DNA from: Romanomermis culicivorax
Lineage: Eukaryota; Nematoda; Enoplea; Mermithida; Mermithidae
Assembly: GCA_963922205.1 (NCBI GenBank)
Contig: CAWUHX010000133.1
Coordinates: 744,001 to 808,000 of the forward strand
DNA length: 64,000 nucleotides
Reading direction: 5' to 3'
Part shown: piece after piece, positions 46,932 through 57,900 of the stretch
How the letters are laid out: each line of letters starts with the position of its first letter
How positions within the stretch are numbered: position 1 is the stretch's first letter
Position numbers and translations under genes: made by a program
The notes under the pieces: generated by a model
Seen by the model: the letters and a program-made list of their open reading frames with translations, nothing else
Database searches by the model: none
What the model was told of the DNA's origin: nothing

Positions 46932-47327
46932 TTGCTTGTGTTATCTCCGAAAGAATCGCCGAGGAGTACTACTTAGTTGGATTTTTTCTGAAGCAGCTTT
47001 TGAGCACAGCATTTAAGCACAGCCGAGGCCCAGGTAAGTGTCGATTTTTTTTCCACTCTGCCCTTGAGCACAGCCTTTAAACAGCACAGCTCAAAGCATT
47101 TGTTTTATTTTGCAAATCCTATTATTTCATAGGATTCACTATACTTTTTCTGTCATTCTACAACACAATAAGTAATTTCACGTGTGCCACTGGCAGAAAG
47201 TGCACCCAGTATACTTATATAGGTAGAATTAACAAATACACCAAACGCGCAAATTTCTTTTGCTCAAATTTGCATAAAGCCGAGCTACCTTTGCACATTA
47301 GCACTATAGCTTCGCACACTGGATCCT

Positions 47328-49184
47328 ATGCCAAAGAGGAATCAAGTTCGTCGAAAATTATCCTTGAGTGATCAGTTTCAGCAAATCGTTCACCAAGCAC
47401 AGCAATCAGTTTTAGGTCATCAATCTAACACCACTATGCCCAATATGAGCGATCGTTCAGCAAGTGAACAAGCTGCACTTGAAGACATCGTTAAAACACA
47501 ATTGGCACAATGCTTATGCCCCTACAGCAGAGACTCATTTTGCTTACAAAGAGAATCGCAGATAACCACACAATTAGAAGACAACAATCAACGATTCAAT
47601 GATATTAATGATCGACTGCAAAATCTAAACCTCAATAATGCTACAGATGAGATTCGCAGAGCAAGCTTGCATTTTAATCCGCTTTTAGGAATACGACCAC
47701 CTTCTCTGTTCTCAGGTTCTTTGGGTGAGAATCTATTTGAATGGTTTAACAAATTCGAAAAATTCATGACATTGCAAGGTATTCCTGATACTGATGAATC
47801 ATACAGGATCACCTACTTGTAAAATTATTTGACTAGAGAAGCCCTGGTATCGTTCAACCAAATTAAGTTGCGTAATATTCTGTCTACAACCTATGTGGAG
47901 TTTAAAAATGAGTTGCTTCTTTTATACCCTGTAGGTAGAGACAGTGACCTGCTACAGCAGAGAATTCAAGACGGAAAACAAAAATACAAAGAATCTGTTT
48001 TGGAATTCAGTGAAGAACTTAAGAAACTAGCTAATGCTGCATACCCTGATGCTACTCAAGCAGTCAAACTATCCGTGATTAAACCTATTTTCCTAAGAGG
48101 TCTTGAACCCAGAATCAAGCGTGTTATCGAGTTTACTAAGTTTCAAAATCTGACAGATGCAATAGAGGCAGATCATTATGTTGAAATGCAGCTTGCCAGA
48201 AAAGAACTCAGTTCAGACATACAATCTGAATCCACCTCAGCTAATCTTGTTCATTCTCTAGATTCTCAAAAAATTAGTAAAATCGAAAACGATATCAAAA
48301 AAATCCGATGCTCAATTGTTACAAATAAAGGCATGCAGAATTCATTATTATATCGTCAAAGGATGCCCACTCAACAATACGAGAATCGTCCGAAATGCGA
48401 AATTTGTGGGCAAACAAATCACGGCACTCAGCAGTGCAAAAGCCCGTGCCAGCATTGCAGATGGACGGGCCATCGAACCAACGCCTGCAGAATGTCCAGG
48501 CCTCGAGGTAATCTCACTTTAAATTCCTGTAGGAATAATCAACTCAATTCTTCAAGAGATACAGATTTTCAGAATCAGATGTCATCTGGTAATTCTTGGA
48601 GAAATAGAAATCAAAACAAGCATGGAAACAACTATTCTAACAATTTTATTCATGAGTCTTTTGAAAATCAGAACTCGATCAATGCACTCGACCTTGATGA
48701 TGAAAACGCTTTTAGTCCTAATTCTCATTTTCAAGCAAATTATGTCATAAACACCAACTGGGAATCTCCAGTAAAGACTGTGTATTCTTCGCATACAAAT
48801 TTGTTATGCACTTGTGCATACTGCTCAGGACACGGGGACATGTTTAGATACAACTATTCATATGTCAACAGCCAAGAGAACCAAATGGACGTCAATCATA
48901 GGCAAGAACCACCTCGAAATTTGGAGGTCGTCATCAAGCAAAAATCAGTCGATTCACTGACAGAAGCCCTGAAAAGCTTGGAAGTCGACTCCGAAGGATC
49001 GGCTGATGGAGAAGCAAAGTCCGCACTCAAGAAACACTTGATGGCTATTAAATCAGCCATGGAAAAATTGAGTATTCAAGGTGAAGCTTCTAAATTGATT
49101 CAGAAAGCTAAACATTCATTTTGCTCAATTTTTCAGAATCAGAATCCTAAGGATCGATTCTCCCAAAATAATATTCAAAAGTGA
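47328..49184 (+). pseudogene. Gag polyprotein with two CCHC zinc knuckles, one in-frame stop
   Basis: The ATG at 47328 starts a basic N-terminus (MPKRNQVRRK). A capsid-like region contains LLGIRPPSLFSG, WFNKFEKFM and VIKPIFLRGLEPR. Two knuckles of exact C-x2-C-x4-H-x4-C spacing (CEICGQTNHGTQQC and CQHCRWTGHRTNAC, about 48396-48490) bind nucleic acid. An acidic/helical tail (SLTEALKSLEVDSEG) ends at TGA 49182-49184. The only lesion is an in-frame TAA at 47820-47822; both halves are in one frame. The total of about 618 residues is long for gypsy gag. The next frame (envelope-like) is in the same reading frame just beyond the TGA. Confidence 0.88.
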
Positions 49185-50631
49185 AGCAAAAATATTTTGA
49201 TTTACCCAGAAGCCTTGATTCTTATATTTATGTATTCACTTTTTATATTTTGCATTCCGATAAATGCATATTCTATGAATAAATTTCACATATGTGGAGC
49301 TGCAAAATCTGATCATGCTTTGTCTATTCCTCAAAATATAACATGTCAAGCACCTTCTAGACTCATTAATCCATACCTCATGAATATTTCACTTTTTGTG
49401 CTCAGGAGTGAACCTTTATTCATCAAAGCATATAAGTGTAGCCTCAGAACCCGAACAGTCTGCACAAATATGAATTTTTTCGGATCTAAAGGCATCGTTG
49501 CTGACAAAGTAAACATTATTCATGTGTCACTGAGAGCATACAGAGATACAATAATCACTAGAGAATATGCAGGTATCAAGCTAACACAAATTTAAAAGGT
49601 CTTTATTCCACGAATCACACACTGCATGTTGAATACAAGTGGTGTTATACTGACTTATGCAAATCCATAGAAAACTTTATACTAAAAGAAGGACAAATTG
49701 CTTCTTTTGATTGAAATCTTGTCACCAGTGACCTTGGTGATCTGGGTGGATGCAGTGCTTCTGCAGGCCAGTGTTTGAACGAAAGTACTATTCTTTGGAA
49801 TTCTACTATTTTCTCTCACTTTTGCCCATACGTCTATAAGAATCTATAGGCTGCAAAACAATCTGGACCATATGTTATAATTCACGAAATTCAGGGTGCT
49901 TTTGTAGTCAAGTCAAAGTATACTTGATGTCCTGAATACCAAGATCTTTTATACACTCAGCAGGGTGTCATTCTGCAAATTCATGGGTCTCATAATACCA
50001 ATCTGTCTAATTCATTTGTTCCCAATTCACAAAATGATCCAGTGAATTCTAAACTGAATTATCTTTAATACAAAATTGTTCGTAGTGAAATTGAAAATTT
50101 TTGGTACATCTGGTTAAGTTATGCAATCATGCCCAGAGATACCTAGACTTAATCTGGCAACTACTTCTCTTCCATCCTACAATAGGAGCTAGAGCATTCA
50201 TGCAAAGAAACAATATAACTGCTGACTTCACGGGAGATGTTCTAACTGTGTGGCCATGCAAGTCAGTTATTCCTGTCAAAACCTACTATGACTATAAAGT
50301 AGGACAAACATGCTATAAGTTCTTGCCAGTTCAACTTGAAAAGACACTCATGTTTGCCGCCCCTGGTGGTACCGATCTAGTCGACAGTAGTCCAATCGTT
50401 GACTGCAATCATCATGCAATCAGAATTTTCAAAAAGAATCAAACATGGATGACAAATTCTGGTCCAACCCATGTAAGTAATATTCCCCTTGAACTTATGT
50501 TGAGAGGGGAACATGAACTTTTCCAATTTAATTCTCCTTCTGTATTCCACTATCAACTTGCTCAAGCACCTACAAACTATGCATTCCTAGACAATACATA
50601 TTCAAAATGCATAGAATTGAAAGTATTCTAA
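49185..50631 (+). pseudogene. Envelope-like glycoprotein, ectodomain part, broken
   Basis: An open frame continues in the gag frame directly after the gag TGA. A hydrophobic stretch with an internal ATG (about 49230, MYSLFIFCIPINAYS) is a plausible signal peptide. The ectodomain that follows has paired cysteines and N-glycosylation sequons (PQNITC, LMNISL; later NHT, NES and NST in broken frames between 49600 and 49830). After a damaged 500-bp stretch with several stops, frame 50101-50631 resumes with DVLTVWPCKSV, GQTCYKFLP, APGGTDLV and PIVDCNHH. A homologous set is on the minus strand at 28748-30168. No similarity to a named viral glycoprotein family is obvious to me, so the call is by topology. 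Confidence 0.7.
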
Positions 50632-51395
50632 ATAATGTGGTCAATTATACATCTGGCTTGTCCCTACAGCCGAAAGAAATCTATGAAATTTTGTCTGTTG
50701 CTGGTGTAGGAGTAGGACGAGCAGCAAAAGGAGTCGGGAATGCGTTTGAGCATGTAATCAATAAGGAATCTGAACTTATATCAGCTTTTGGTAACCTAGT
50801 GAAAGCTCCAATTCAACTATTAATTAATTTGTGGATCATTCTTCTGATCTGTGCAGCCATTGCTTATTTCTGTTATCTTTTTCTTGTTTATGGTTATAAA
50901 AAGCGAAATCGAACCAAACCCATAGAGGAGCCCGAAAGAACAACATTTTCTCAAGCATTATTACGACTAGCAAAAATCAAATCCAATAGTGACAGAAAAA
51001 ATCAAAACAAAAGGTCGACTGTTAGATTCAACAAAGCAACGAATATGGTTGACCTAGACCCTGATATGAATCTATCGTCAAATTCAATAAAAAGAACCCC
51101 TCATATTGATTTCATGGTAAATGGCACTGTCACTGTGAATGCATTGATCGACAGTGGAGCTGTCTATTCCCTACTTGATGCTGATGTAGCAGTAAGAGTT
51201 CCTGACCTTTGTATTCATCCCACAAATGCTAGACCCATAGCTGCAAACTGTGAACCTATCCAAATTCTTGGATGTGCTTATATTACTGTGTCTGCATATG
51301 ATGTGAAAGAGACTATTCGAGTGCAAATTCAGAGAAATTGTGCTGCAAGACCTTGTTTTAGAAACAAATTTCATGAATCGTTTCAGAAACATTGA
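50607..51395 (+). CDS. Envelope membrane-proximal region and transmembrane helix fused to retroviral-type aspartic protease
   Basis: One uninterrupted frame of 262 codons overlaps the previous frame by 25 bp (-1 relative). It starts with an amphipathic helix (IESILNNVVNY), then a Gly-rich GVGVGRAAKGVG segment, a strongly hydrophobic helix (about residues 70-95, WIILLICAAIAYFCYLFLV) and a basic stop-transfer GYKKRNR. A Lys/Arg-rich cytoplasmic linker of about 65 residues leads to a pepsin-like protease: HIDFMVNG strand and catalytic LIDSGA (about residues 185-190). The protease's last part continues in another frame from 51340 (LETNFMNRF.N). Thus the protease is in cis with a type I membrane anchor. 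The frame is intact over the junction, so this is not an annotation artefact of joining broken pieces. Confidence 0.78.
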   Translation: MHRIESILNNVVNYTSGLSLQPKEIYEILSVAGVGVGRAAKGVGNAFEHVINKESELISAFGNLVKAPIQLLINLWIILLICAAIAYFCYLFLVYGYKKRNRTKPIEEPERTTFSQALLRLAKIKSNSDRKNQNKRSTVRFNKATNMVDLDPDMNLSSNSIKRTPHIDFMVNGTVTVNALIDSGAVYSLLDADVAVRVPDLCIHPTNARPIAANCEPIQILGCAYITVSAYDVKETIRVQIQRNCAARPCFRNKFHESFQKH

Positions 51396-53275
51396 ATTCA
51401 ACTGGGAGAAATCTTATATTATATTCAAGGCACATAATGTACCATGTGAAGGTATGCACTTCAATCCTCCTAAAAACCGAGGAGCGATTCTATTAGATTC
51501 ATTGACCATTTTAGAGCCAAGAATGATTCATCTTATCTATGCTCCAGTTTCAGCTTTATACACAGAATCTTCAGATGATGTGAGATTCAAACCAAAATTT
51601 CTGGGAAATAATGTTTACTTTGCATCGTCAATCAGCAAACTCCACAATAAAAAGATTCCAATCCAAATCCTGAATCTCAATAATAATGCTGTTAATCTTT
51701 ATCCAGGTATGTGGATCAGCGAAATCAAAATTCACAAAAGTCCTGTGGGAATAAATATGATAAACCAATTGGTGAGTAAACAATTTGAAGATTCAGTCAC
51801 TCGGGAATAGATTTTAGCCAAGGTCCATATTTCAGAAAGCCTTACAAACACAGAAAAAACAAACTTAATTAACTTGCTTTTGAAATTTCCTAATTATGCA
51901 AAATCAGAGAAAGATACTGGACGAACTCAACTAGTTAAACATCACATCAATACAGGAGATTCAAAACCTATTAGATCATATCCATTTCGAACTTTTCCTA
52001 GAGAAAAGCAAATCATAATGAAGGATGTTCAAGCCCTAGAAGCCGAAAATGTCATTCAAAAGAGTGTGAGTCCATACTCAACAAATTCAGTAATAGTCAA
52101 AAAGAAAGATGGCAATTTTCAGTTATGCATCGATTTTGGAGCCTTAAACAATGTCACAAAGAAGGACGTTTATCCATTATCGAAAAATTGATGATATTCT
52201 TGATATGTTGAAAGGCATGCAATACTTCACTACTCTGGATCAAGCGAATTCGTATTGGAGTATTCCTATTGTAGAGAGAGACAGAGAAAAAAAACCGCAT
52301 TCATGACTCCAACTGGTTTGTATGAATTCAATTATTTTCCATTCGGTCTATGCAATGCCCCAGCCACATTCCAGAGACTCATGGATATTCTTTTCTCAGG
52401 TCTAGAATGGTCTTCATGTTTAATCTACTTTGGATGATATTCTTGTATTCGGGAAAAGTCATGATGAAATGCTAGACAGACTTGAATCCGTTTTATGTCG
52501 TCTCCAAAAAGGAGGAATGAAATTGAGGCTTAATAAATGCAAATTCAGTTTTCCAGAAGTCAAATATTTAGGGTACAAAATATCCGCTGGAGGCATCGAG
52601 CCTGATTCTAAAAAGCTGCAAGCAATCGTAGATATGCAACCACCAAAGAATCAGAAGGAATTAGAATCATTCCTTGGCTTGGAGTCATATTATCGGAAAT
52701 TCATTAAAAATTGTGCACAACTTTGTTATCCACTGACAAAATTACTCAAAAAAGAAACAAAATTCATCTGGGACAGCATTCAACAAGAAACTTTTGACAT
52801 TCTGAAACACAAACTAGTTAATCCACCGATTTTAAGCCATCCTGATTTCAGAAAACCATTCATTCTTCAAACTGATGCATCGGGTGATGGCATTGGAGCC
52901 GTTTTCAGCCAAATTCATGAGGATGGGAAGGAACATCCCATTGCTTTTGCAAGCAGAACCTTGAAGCCAGCGGAAAGAAACTATAATATTATGGAACAAG
53001 AAACTCTTGCAGTTGTTGAATTCGTGAAATACTTCAGACCTTATTTATTCCAACATGAAGTCCTTGCTCAAACAGATCACACAGCTGTTAAAAGTGTCCT
53101 CCAAAGATTAAATCCATCTGGTAGGATAGCTTGTTGGGGTTTAGCCCTGTCAGATTTTAAACTATCGATTCAACCTAGCAAGGGTTCCAACAATAAAAAT
53201 GCTGATGCTCTGTCGAGACTCCCAAAACATGGATGGAATTCCTACTTTCAACATCAAAGACGTCACATTTGCTAG
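51340..53275 (+). pseudogene. Pol: protease C-terminus, reverse transcriptase and RNase H, several frame breaks
   Basis: Order: protease flap/C-terminus and linker (51340-51807), TAG at 51808-51810 in frame, RT fingers (51874-52190; VSPYSTNSVIVKKKDG, LCIDFGALN), RT palm (52255-52437; YFPFGLCNAPATFQR), RT thumb/connection (52430-), then RNase H (TDASGDGIGA, MEQETLAV, TDHTAVK, NADALSRLP; D, E, D, D all present) to 53275. Breaks: a stop, shifts near 52180 and 52285, and a one-base insertion exactly at the catalytic YxDD loop near 52432. The copy cannot make active RT as it stands. The domain set is typical of Ty3/gypsy. Confidence 0.88.
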
Positions 53276-53299
53276 ACCAGAAGGAGAGATAAATGTCAT

Positions 53300-54610
53300 T
53301 AATCATGATGGCCCTAACCTACAAAAACTGCAATGAGAAGATGTCAATCTTTTCCTGATCATAAACCTTCTAGAAACCCAAAGAACAGTAGAATTTAAAG
53401 CTTATACCCTGAAAAACAAAATTCTTCATAGAAAAGTAGAAGGGAACTACAAAATTGTTATTCCAAACATTCTCAAAAAACTCATAATCAAATCTCATCA
53501 TGATGACATGCTTATCGGCCACTTTGGAGCTCAGAAGACTATTCAACTTATATTAAAGTCATACTTTTGGAATTCATTACGAAAAGACGCTGAAGCATAC
53601 TTGTAGGACATGCATACTCTGTCAAGTGAACAAGCCTATGCGACACAAAATCAAAGCATGCTTAAAACCCATTGAAATCACAGGTCCATTTGATCACGTT
53701 GGTGTAGACTGTGTAACCCCGGACAGAAACAGGAAATCGATTTATTGTAGTATTCATAGACTATTTCACTAAATACATTGAAGCATTCCCAACTCAAGAC
53801 ATAACCTCAGGGACCATAGGGAACCCGTTTGTTACTCAAATTGTATGTCGACATGGTGCACCTGAAATTCTCTAGTCAGATCAAGGCACTGACTTTACAT
53901 CAAATCTGATGCAAGAAATCACGAAGCTTTTTGATACAAAGAAAATCCATACGTCTGCCTATCATCCAATGGCAAACGGAGAAGTCAAAAGAGCAAACCA
54001 AACACTAATCATCAGAATACGAATGTATATAAGTGAAAATCAATCTGATTGGGATCAGCACTTGCCGTATGCTATTTTTGCAACTAATATTCATTCTAAT
54101 TCAACAACAGGATATTCACCCTTCGAACTTATGTATGGGAGGAATACAAAACTACCTATTCATTCGGCCCTAAACTTCAATCCAAACCTACAGTACATCG
54201 ACATTCAGGATTACCAGACGCAAGTGAAGAATCATTTTACTCAGGCGTTGAATCACATCAAGTCGAAAGTTGAAGAATCACAGAAGAAGTACAAGGAAAT
54301 GTATGATCACAGCCAGAAAAACGTCAGTTACAAGTTAGGGGACCTCGTTCTAAAAGAATCAGAAATCGTGAAGAAAGGAAGAATCAAGAAGCTGCAGTCA
54401 ATTTTCGAGGGACCATTTAAAATCCTGGATGTCACCTATCCAAACATCAGGATCGAGAAAAAACGAATGCGCAATGGGATTGAGACGATACATGTCAATC
54501 ATTCTAAGCCATTTTATAAACGCGCTGATCAAGAACACTGGATGCCGGACCCGAACATTGACGAAGAAGGATCGGACGGGGATTTAATTCCCATCCGAAG
54601 TTCAGTCTGA
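53300..54610 (+). pseudogene. Pol: integrase, N-terminal half broken, C-terminal half open
   Basis: The zinc-binding region (HHDDMLIGHFG, then a damaged CxxC) and the first half of the catalytic core (53500-53905) carry stops and shifts. From 53909 a clean frame encodes KKIHTSAYHPMANGEVKRANQTL, containing the catalytic Glu, the SPFELMYGRNTKLP segment, a coiled linker, then a C-terminal domain (LGDLVLKE, FEGPFKILD, the GPY/F-type motif) and an acidic tail ending at 54608-54610. It stops 15 bp before the 3' LTR, so nothing follows pol in this element. Confidence 0.85.
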
Positions 54611-54625
54611 AATATAGGACGGCCA

Positions 54626-55126
54626 TGCGACGAAGAGCAACCACTTCACGGAAACGAAATTCCGTCATGTTTTTTATGCTGTTTGTTTATTGAGAAACAA
54701 AATATTATTTCGAGCAACCACGTTTGCATATTAATTTATTATGATTGTTGTTGGAGAAACCACCAAGCCTGTCTGGAAAATTCTGATCATGTTCATATCG
54801 ACCACTCTAATCAAAACTAAACTACAGCTAGCCTCGGCCAGCAATCCACAGTAAGGAAGCACGAGAAACTTTTAGCTAGCCTCGGTTAGCGACTAGAGTA
54901 AACTTTCATGAAACTGATAAACAGAACCTCGTGAGTAATCTAGGCCAAACCTGATAAGAAACTATAAGAAGAAAATATTTTTAGATATATTATTATTATT
55001 ATTATTATTATTATTCTTATTCTGATGATTTTTATTTTCAGGATTATTCTGTGGTGATTTGTGAACGTTGGAGAATAAATGAAATGTCGTATTCCGTTAA
55101 GGAAAGGTTGGAAGCGCTCCTTAACA
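54626..55126 (+). repeat. 3' LTR (501 bp)
   Basis: Begins TGCGACGAAGAG and ends CTCCTTAACA, collinear with 46389-46911. It has an ATT trinucleotide expansion (about 54990-55013) compared with the 5' copy. The sequence just upstream (aatataggacggcca) is only weakly purine-rich, so no clear polypurine tract is visible. Confidence 0.9.
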
Positions 55127-55378
55127 TTGCCATGATTCGTAAAAAATTTAAATTTTGGGAGCTTTTTTTAATAAACATTCTAATTTTTTAGCAAGATAAA
55201 CAACGTCAAAAGGATAAGGATAAAGATAAAGATGAAGGTAAACCTTTTGAAAACAAAATGATAAAGATGAAAATAAATATAAGGATGAGAAAATACATAA
55301 GATATGTTTATCTTTATGTTTATCTTGCAAAGAAGCTACAAAGATATATATTTCTGAGCACTAACCACCAGTCACACG

Positions 55379-56044
55379 CATACATGAACGTGGGGGGGGT
55401 TGGGGGGTTTTGACCCCCAGCAGATTTTTATTGACCCCCAGCAGATTCTTGCTGACCCCCAGCAGATTTTACTCAATTAGCCATGATTGAGAAGTTAACG
55501 AAGGAAAATGAGCAAGAGAGAAGTGAGAGTTGTCATAAAAATGGAAACGATGCTGTAGTTTAACTATTTTTCTAAACAAAGCATACTTGATTCCAAAAGA
55601 GTAACATTAAAACTTCAAAAAGTACTGTCTAGGCAAATTATTTCTCATATCTGACTAATATAGTTGTGAAAATATGCTGTTTGGACGTTAGAAGAACTTT
55701 CTATAGTCTGTTTTTTATAAAATGCATCCAAATAGAAAAGTGACACAAATCAGTACTGTCGTCAAAATCGCTTACATAAAGTTCTTTTTGTAAAATTTTT
55801 AACTCGAAAAGTTGCTAAAGGTTAGGCAAGTATGCTTACAAATTTCCAGTCCTACATGATATTTTGTTTGTCAGAAAATCGCGAAAATCTGAAATACTAC
55901 TTGCTTTCCACTTTTATTATTTGGAAGCATTTTAAGAAAAACAGACTATAGGACCTTTTTACATTATCAGGAACGGAAAAAAATTTGTATTCCACCCCCT
56001 ATCCTGGCTGACCCCCAGCAGAATTTCTATGCTGTGCATGTATG
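55379..56044. mobile_element. CATACATG-family MITE, perfect 8-bp TSD GTCACACG, with a nested element
   Basis: Begins CATACATGAACG and ends GTGCATGTATG. GTCACACG flanks both sides (55371-55378 and 56045-56052). The left arm carries three copies of TGACCCCCAGCAGATT. The body is the reverse orientation of 12672-13047 and 40669-41051, interrupted by 55701-55951. It inserted about 250 bp downstream of the LTR element. Confidence 0.9.
55701..55951. mobile_element. CTATAGTCTG-family element nested in the preceding MITE
   Basis: Tips CTATAGTCTGTTTTTTATAA and AAGAAAAACAGACTATAG are inverted copies. Removing 55701-55951 restores the collinearity of the host MITE with its other copies. The immediate flanks GAACTTT and GACCTTT may be a worn 7-bp TSD. 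Second copy at 41343-41875. Confidence 0.8.
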
Positions 56045-56351
56045 GTCACACGGCTGACACCTCAAATGACATAACGATGTTATAAATGGAGGTGTTATTT
56101 GGATCACACGGATAACCCTACATCTTTTTAAAGTAGTCTTGCTATGAAGATTTGACAATGGTCGACCGATCGAAAATCATATTAAAACCCGCCAGTATGA
56201 ATGAGACCTGGGGCAACGGAATCAATCGAATGTTTGCATGTTGCACGTTTTATGTATAATTTTATCGAGGGATTGAGATTACTGTGAGTTGATTGTAAAC
56301 GACGAAAAAATTGTACATATGTTTTTTTCCAGAAATGTGGAAACTAGAAAG

Positions 56352-56548
56352 CATACCTGTACCTGGGGGGATTGGGGAGAGACCCCCCCCCCCCAACTTG
56401 GCCAACCATGTACCCAACATCCCCCCCCCCCAGTTTGGAAAAAATTAAAAAAATTTGCGAAAAGTGTATATGTTTTTTGGCCTTTTTTGGGAAAAATTTC
56501 GACTTTTTTCGACCCCCCCCCCAACTGGTCGGAGGTCTTACAGGTATG
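56352..56548. mobile_element. CATACCTGTA-family MITE
   Basis: Begins CATACCTGTACCTGG and ends TCTTACAGGTATG. Runs of G then C in the left half and C before the right end are the family hallmark, and the middle ggccttttttgggaaaaatttcgac is almost identical to 63294-63511. No flanking duplication was seen. Confidence 0.75.
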
Positions 56549-56762
56549 CACATATCTACAGTTTTATTCTTCATAATGCAAAACATTTTCATATCATTTT
56601 TCCTCATTTTAAGCAAAAATACAGATTCCTTATCACAACAAATAAAATCATATATGTACTAATGAGTAATGCACCGTCAAAAAAATTTTTCGCATTGATA
56701 TTTATGAAGACTAGCTTTTCGACTGATGCAGATGGCAGTCAATTATGCAACTTGCTGTGAAC

Positions 56763-56905
56763 CATACATGATCGTGGGGGGATTTTGACCCCCAGCAGAT
56801 TTGACTCCTCTAGCAATGATTGAGAAGTTGATGAAGGGAAATGATCAAGAGAAAAGAGAAAGTCGTCATGAAAATGGAAATGATGCTGTAGTTTAACAAT
56901 TTTTG
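56763..56905. mobile_element. Truncated CATACATG-family MITE
   Basis: Begins CATACATGATCGTGGGGGG, continues with TTGACCCCCAGCAGATT and the family body (gaaaatggaaatgatgctgtagtttaac), then stops where other copies continue. The right end is missing. Confidence 0.7.
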
Positions 56906-56989
56906 GTATTACTGCGAGGTTTTTGCTTTTGTTTGCTGTCTGTATCGTCAAAATGGCTCTGTAGGGCACAGACACTAATATTATCGGAA

Positions 56990-57900
56990 TTGCCACCATT
57001 TGCATCTCAGAAGAGTCTGCCAACAATTTTGCGATAGCTAATGGTCTTCTACCAAATTTACCTGTGGTTGGACAGCTGGGAAATCGACCTTTATGTCCAA
57101 AACAGAATTGTGCTGGAGAATGATATTGTACTGTCGTTAAAGGTATGGTAATAATTATCTTACAGTATCAAACAAAACCATTTTGATTTTATGGTCCGCC
57201 TCCATTTTTTCAACGGCAAAAATATTTCATGTGCAACATCAAATTTTTTGAGATTATAAGATGGTGTGACCACGACACAATAGGTAAAAGAGGATCCATT
57301 TTCTAGTCTTACTTGTCCAAAATTACAAATTTTTTACTCCATGAATCTGAAAAGCATTGCTTAATGGGTTGGACCCATCTAGTTCCACATTTAAAGATGT
57401 TCAAATGGTCAAAGAGATCGATCCTCTAGATGTTTCCAAAAGGTCAATCATATGCAGATGATTTCCAGGATGCAAACCAAAAACACGATTTGCTGAACTT
57501 TGAACGCTTTTGACTTTGAAAAGGATATTCATGGGAGAAATGGTTTCATTGTGAACTATTTTTCCCGTTCTTTTTCCATGTGTTATCCCACGTTCTTTGT
57601 CTTAGTACATCTTGCAAAAAATCTTGGGAAAATGCCTGCACAGCATGCAGTATGAAACTTTGGACTTGATAGACTTTCCTTGAGAAAGAAACATAAAAAT
57701 CTGTTAAATTTTGGGGAAATGGAAAGCTTCGAGAAAGACTTTCTTCTTGCTAATCGAATCCCCTGCCCTATGATGCACCATGATGAAGATAGAATACATT
57801 CAGGAGAAGTTGCTAACTGCTTACCTTTTTCTTCACAAAAAATTCAAGCTTCACTGAAAAATGACAGAAAATAAAATTTTAGCAAAAGCTGATTATTTCA
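56990..57900 (+). other. Exon-like remnant, unassigned, within non-coding DNA
   Basis: After an acceptor-like tctgtag (56962) about 48 codons are open: TNIIGIATICISEESANNFAIANGLL, PVVGQLGNRPLCPKQN, then a stop at 57119. Further protein-like stretches with stops occur to about 57870 (for example PSSSTFKDVQMVKEIDP). This looks like a decayed gene or transposase. I do not recognise it. Confidence 0.25.

Larger units (their letters stand above)
46389..55126 (+). mobile_element. Full-length LTR retroelement with gag-env-pol order, TSD TTGC
   Basis: The element is 8738 bp, bounded by two near-identical LTRs (46389-46911 and 54626-55126) that start TG and end CA, and by the 4-bp duplication TTGC (46385-46388 and 55127-55130). 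Order inside: primer-binding region, gag (47328-49184), an envelope-like membrane protein (49197-51050), aspartic protease, RT, RNase H and integrase (to 54610). The domain order within pol (PR-RT-RH-IN) and the 4-bp TSD place it with Ty3/gypsy. Gag and every pol segment carry stops or frameshifts, so it is a dead copy; LTR divergence suggests moderate age. The placement of the envelope between gag and pol is unlike known gypsy errantiviruses or retroviruses. Confidence 0.88.

Noticed and set aside
56372-56760. Proline-rich open frames on both strands at 56.3-56.8 kb
   Set aside because: They are produced by poly-C/poly-G runs of the CATACCTGTA MITE, as at 63185-63608.
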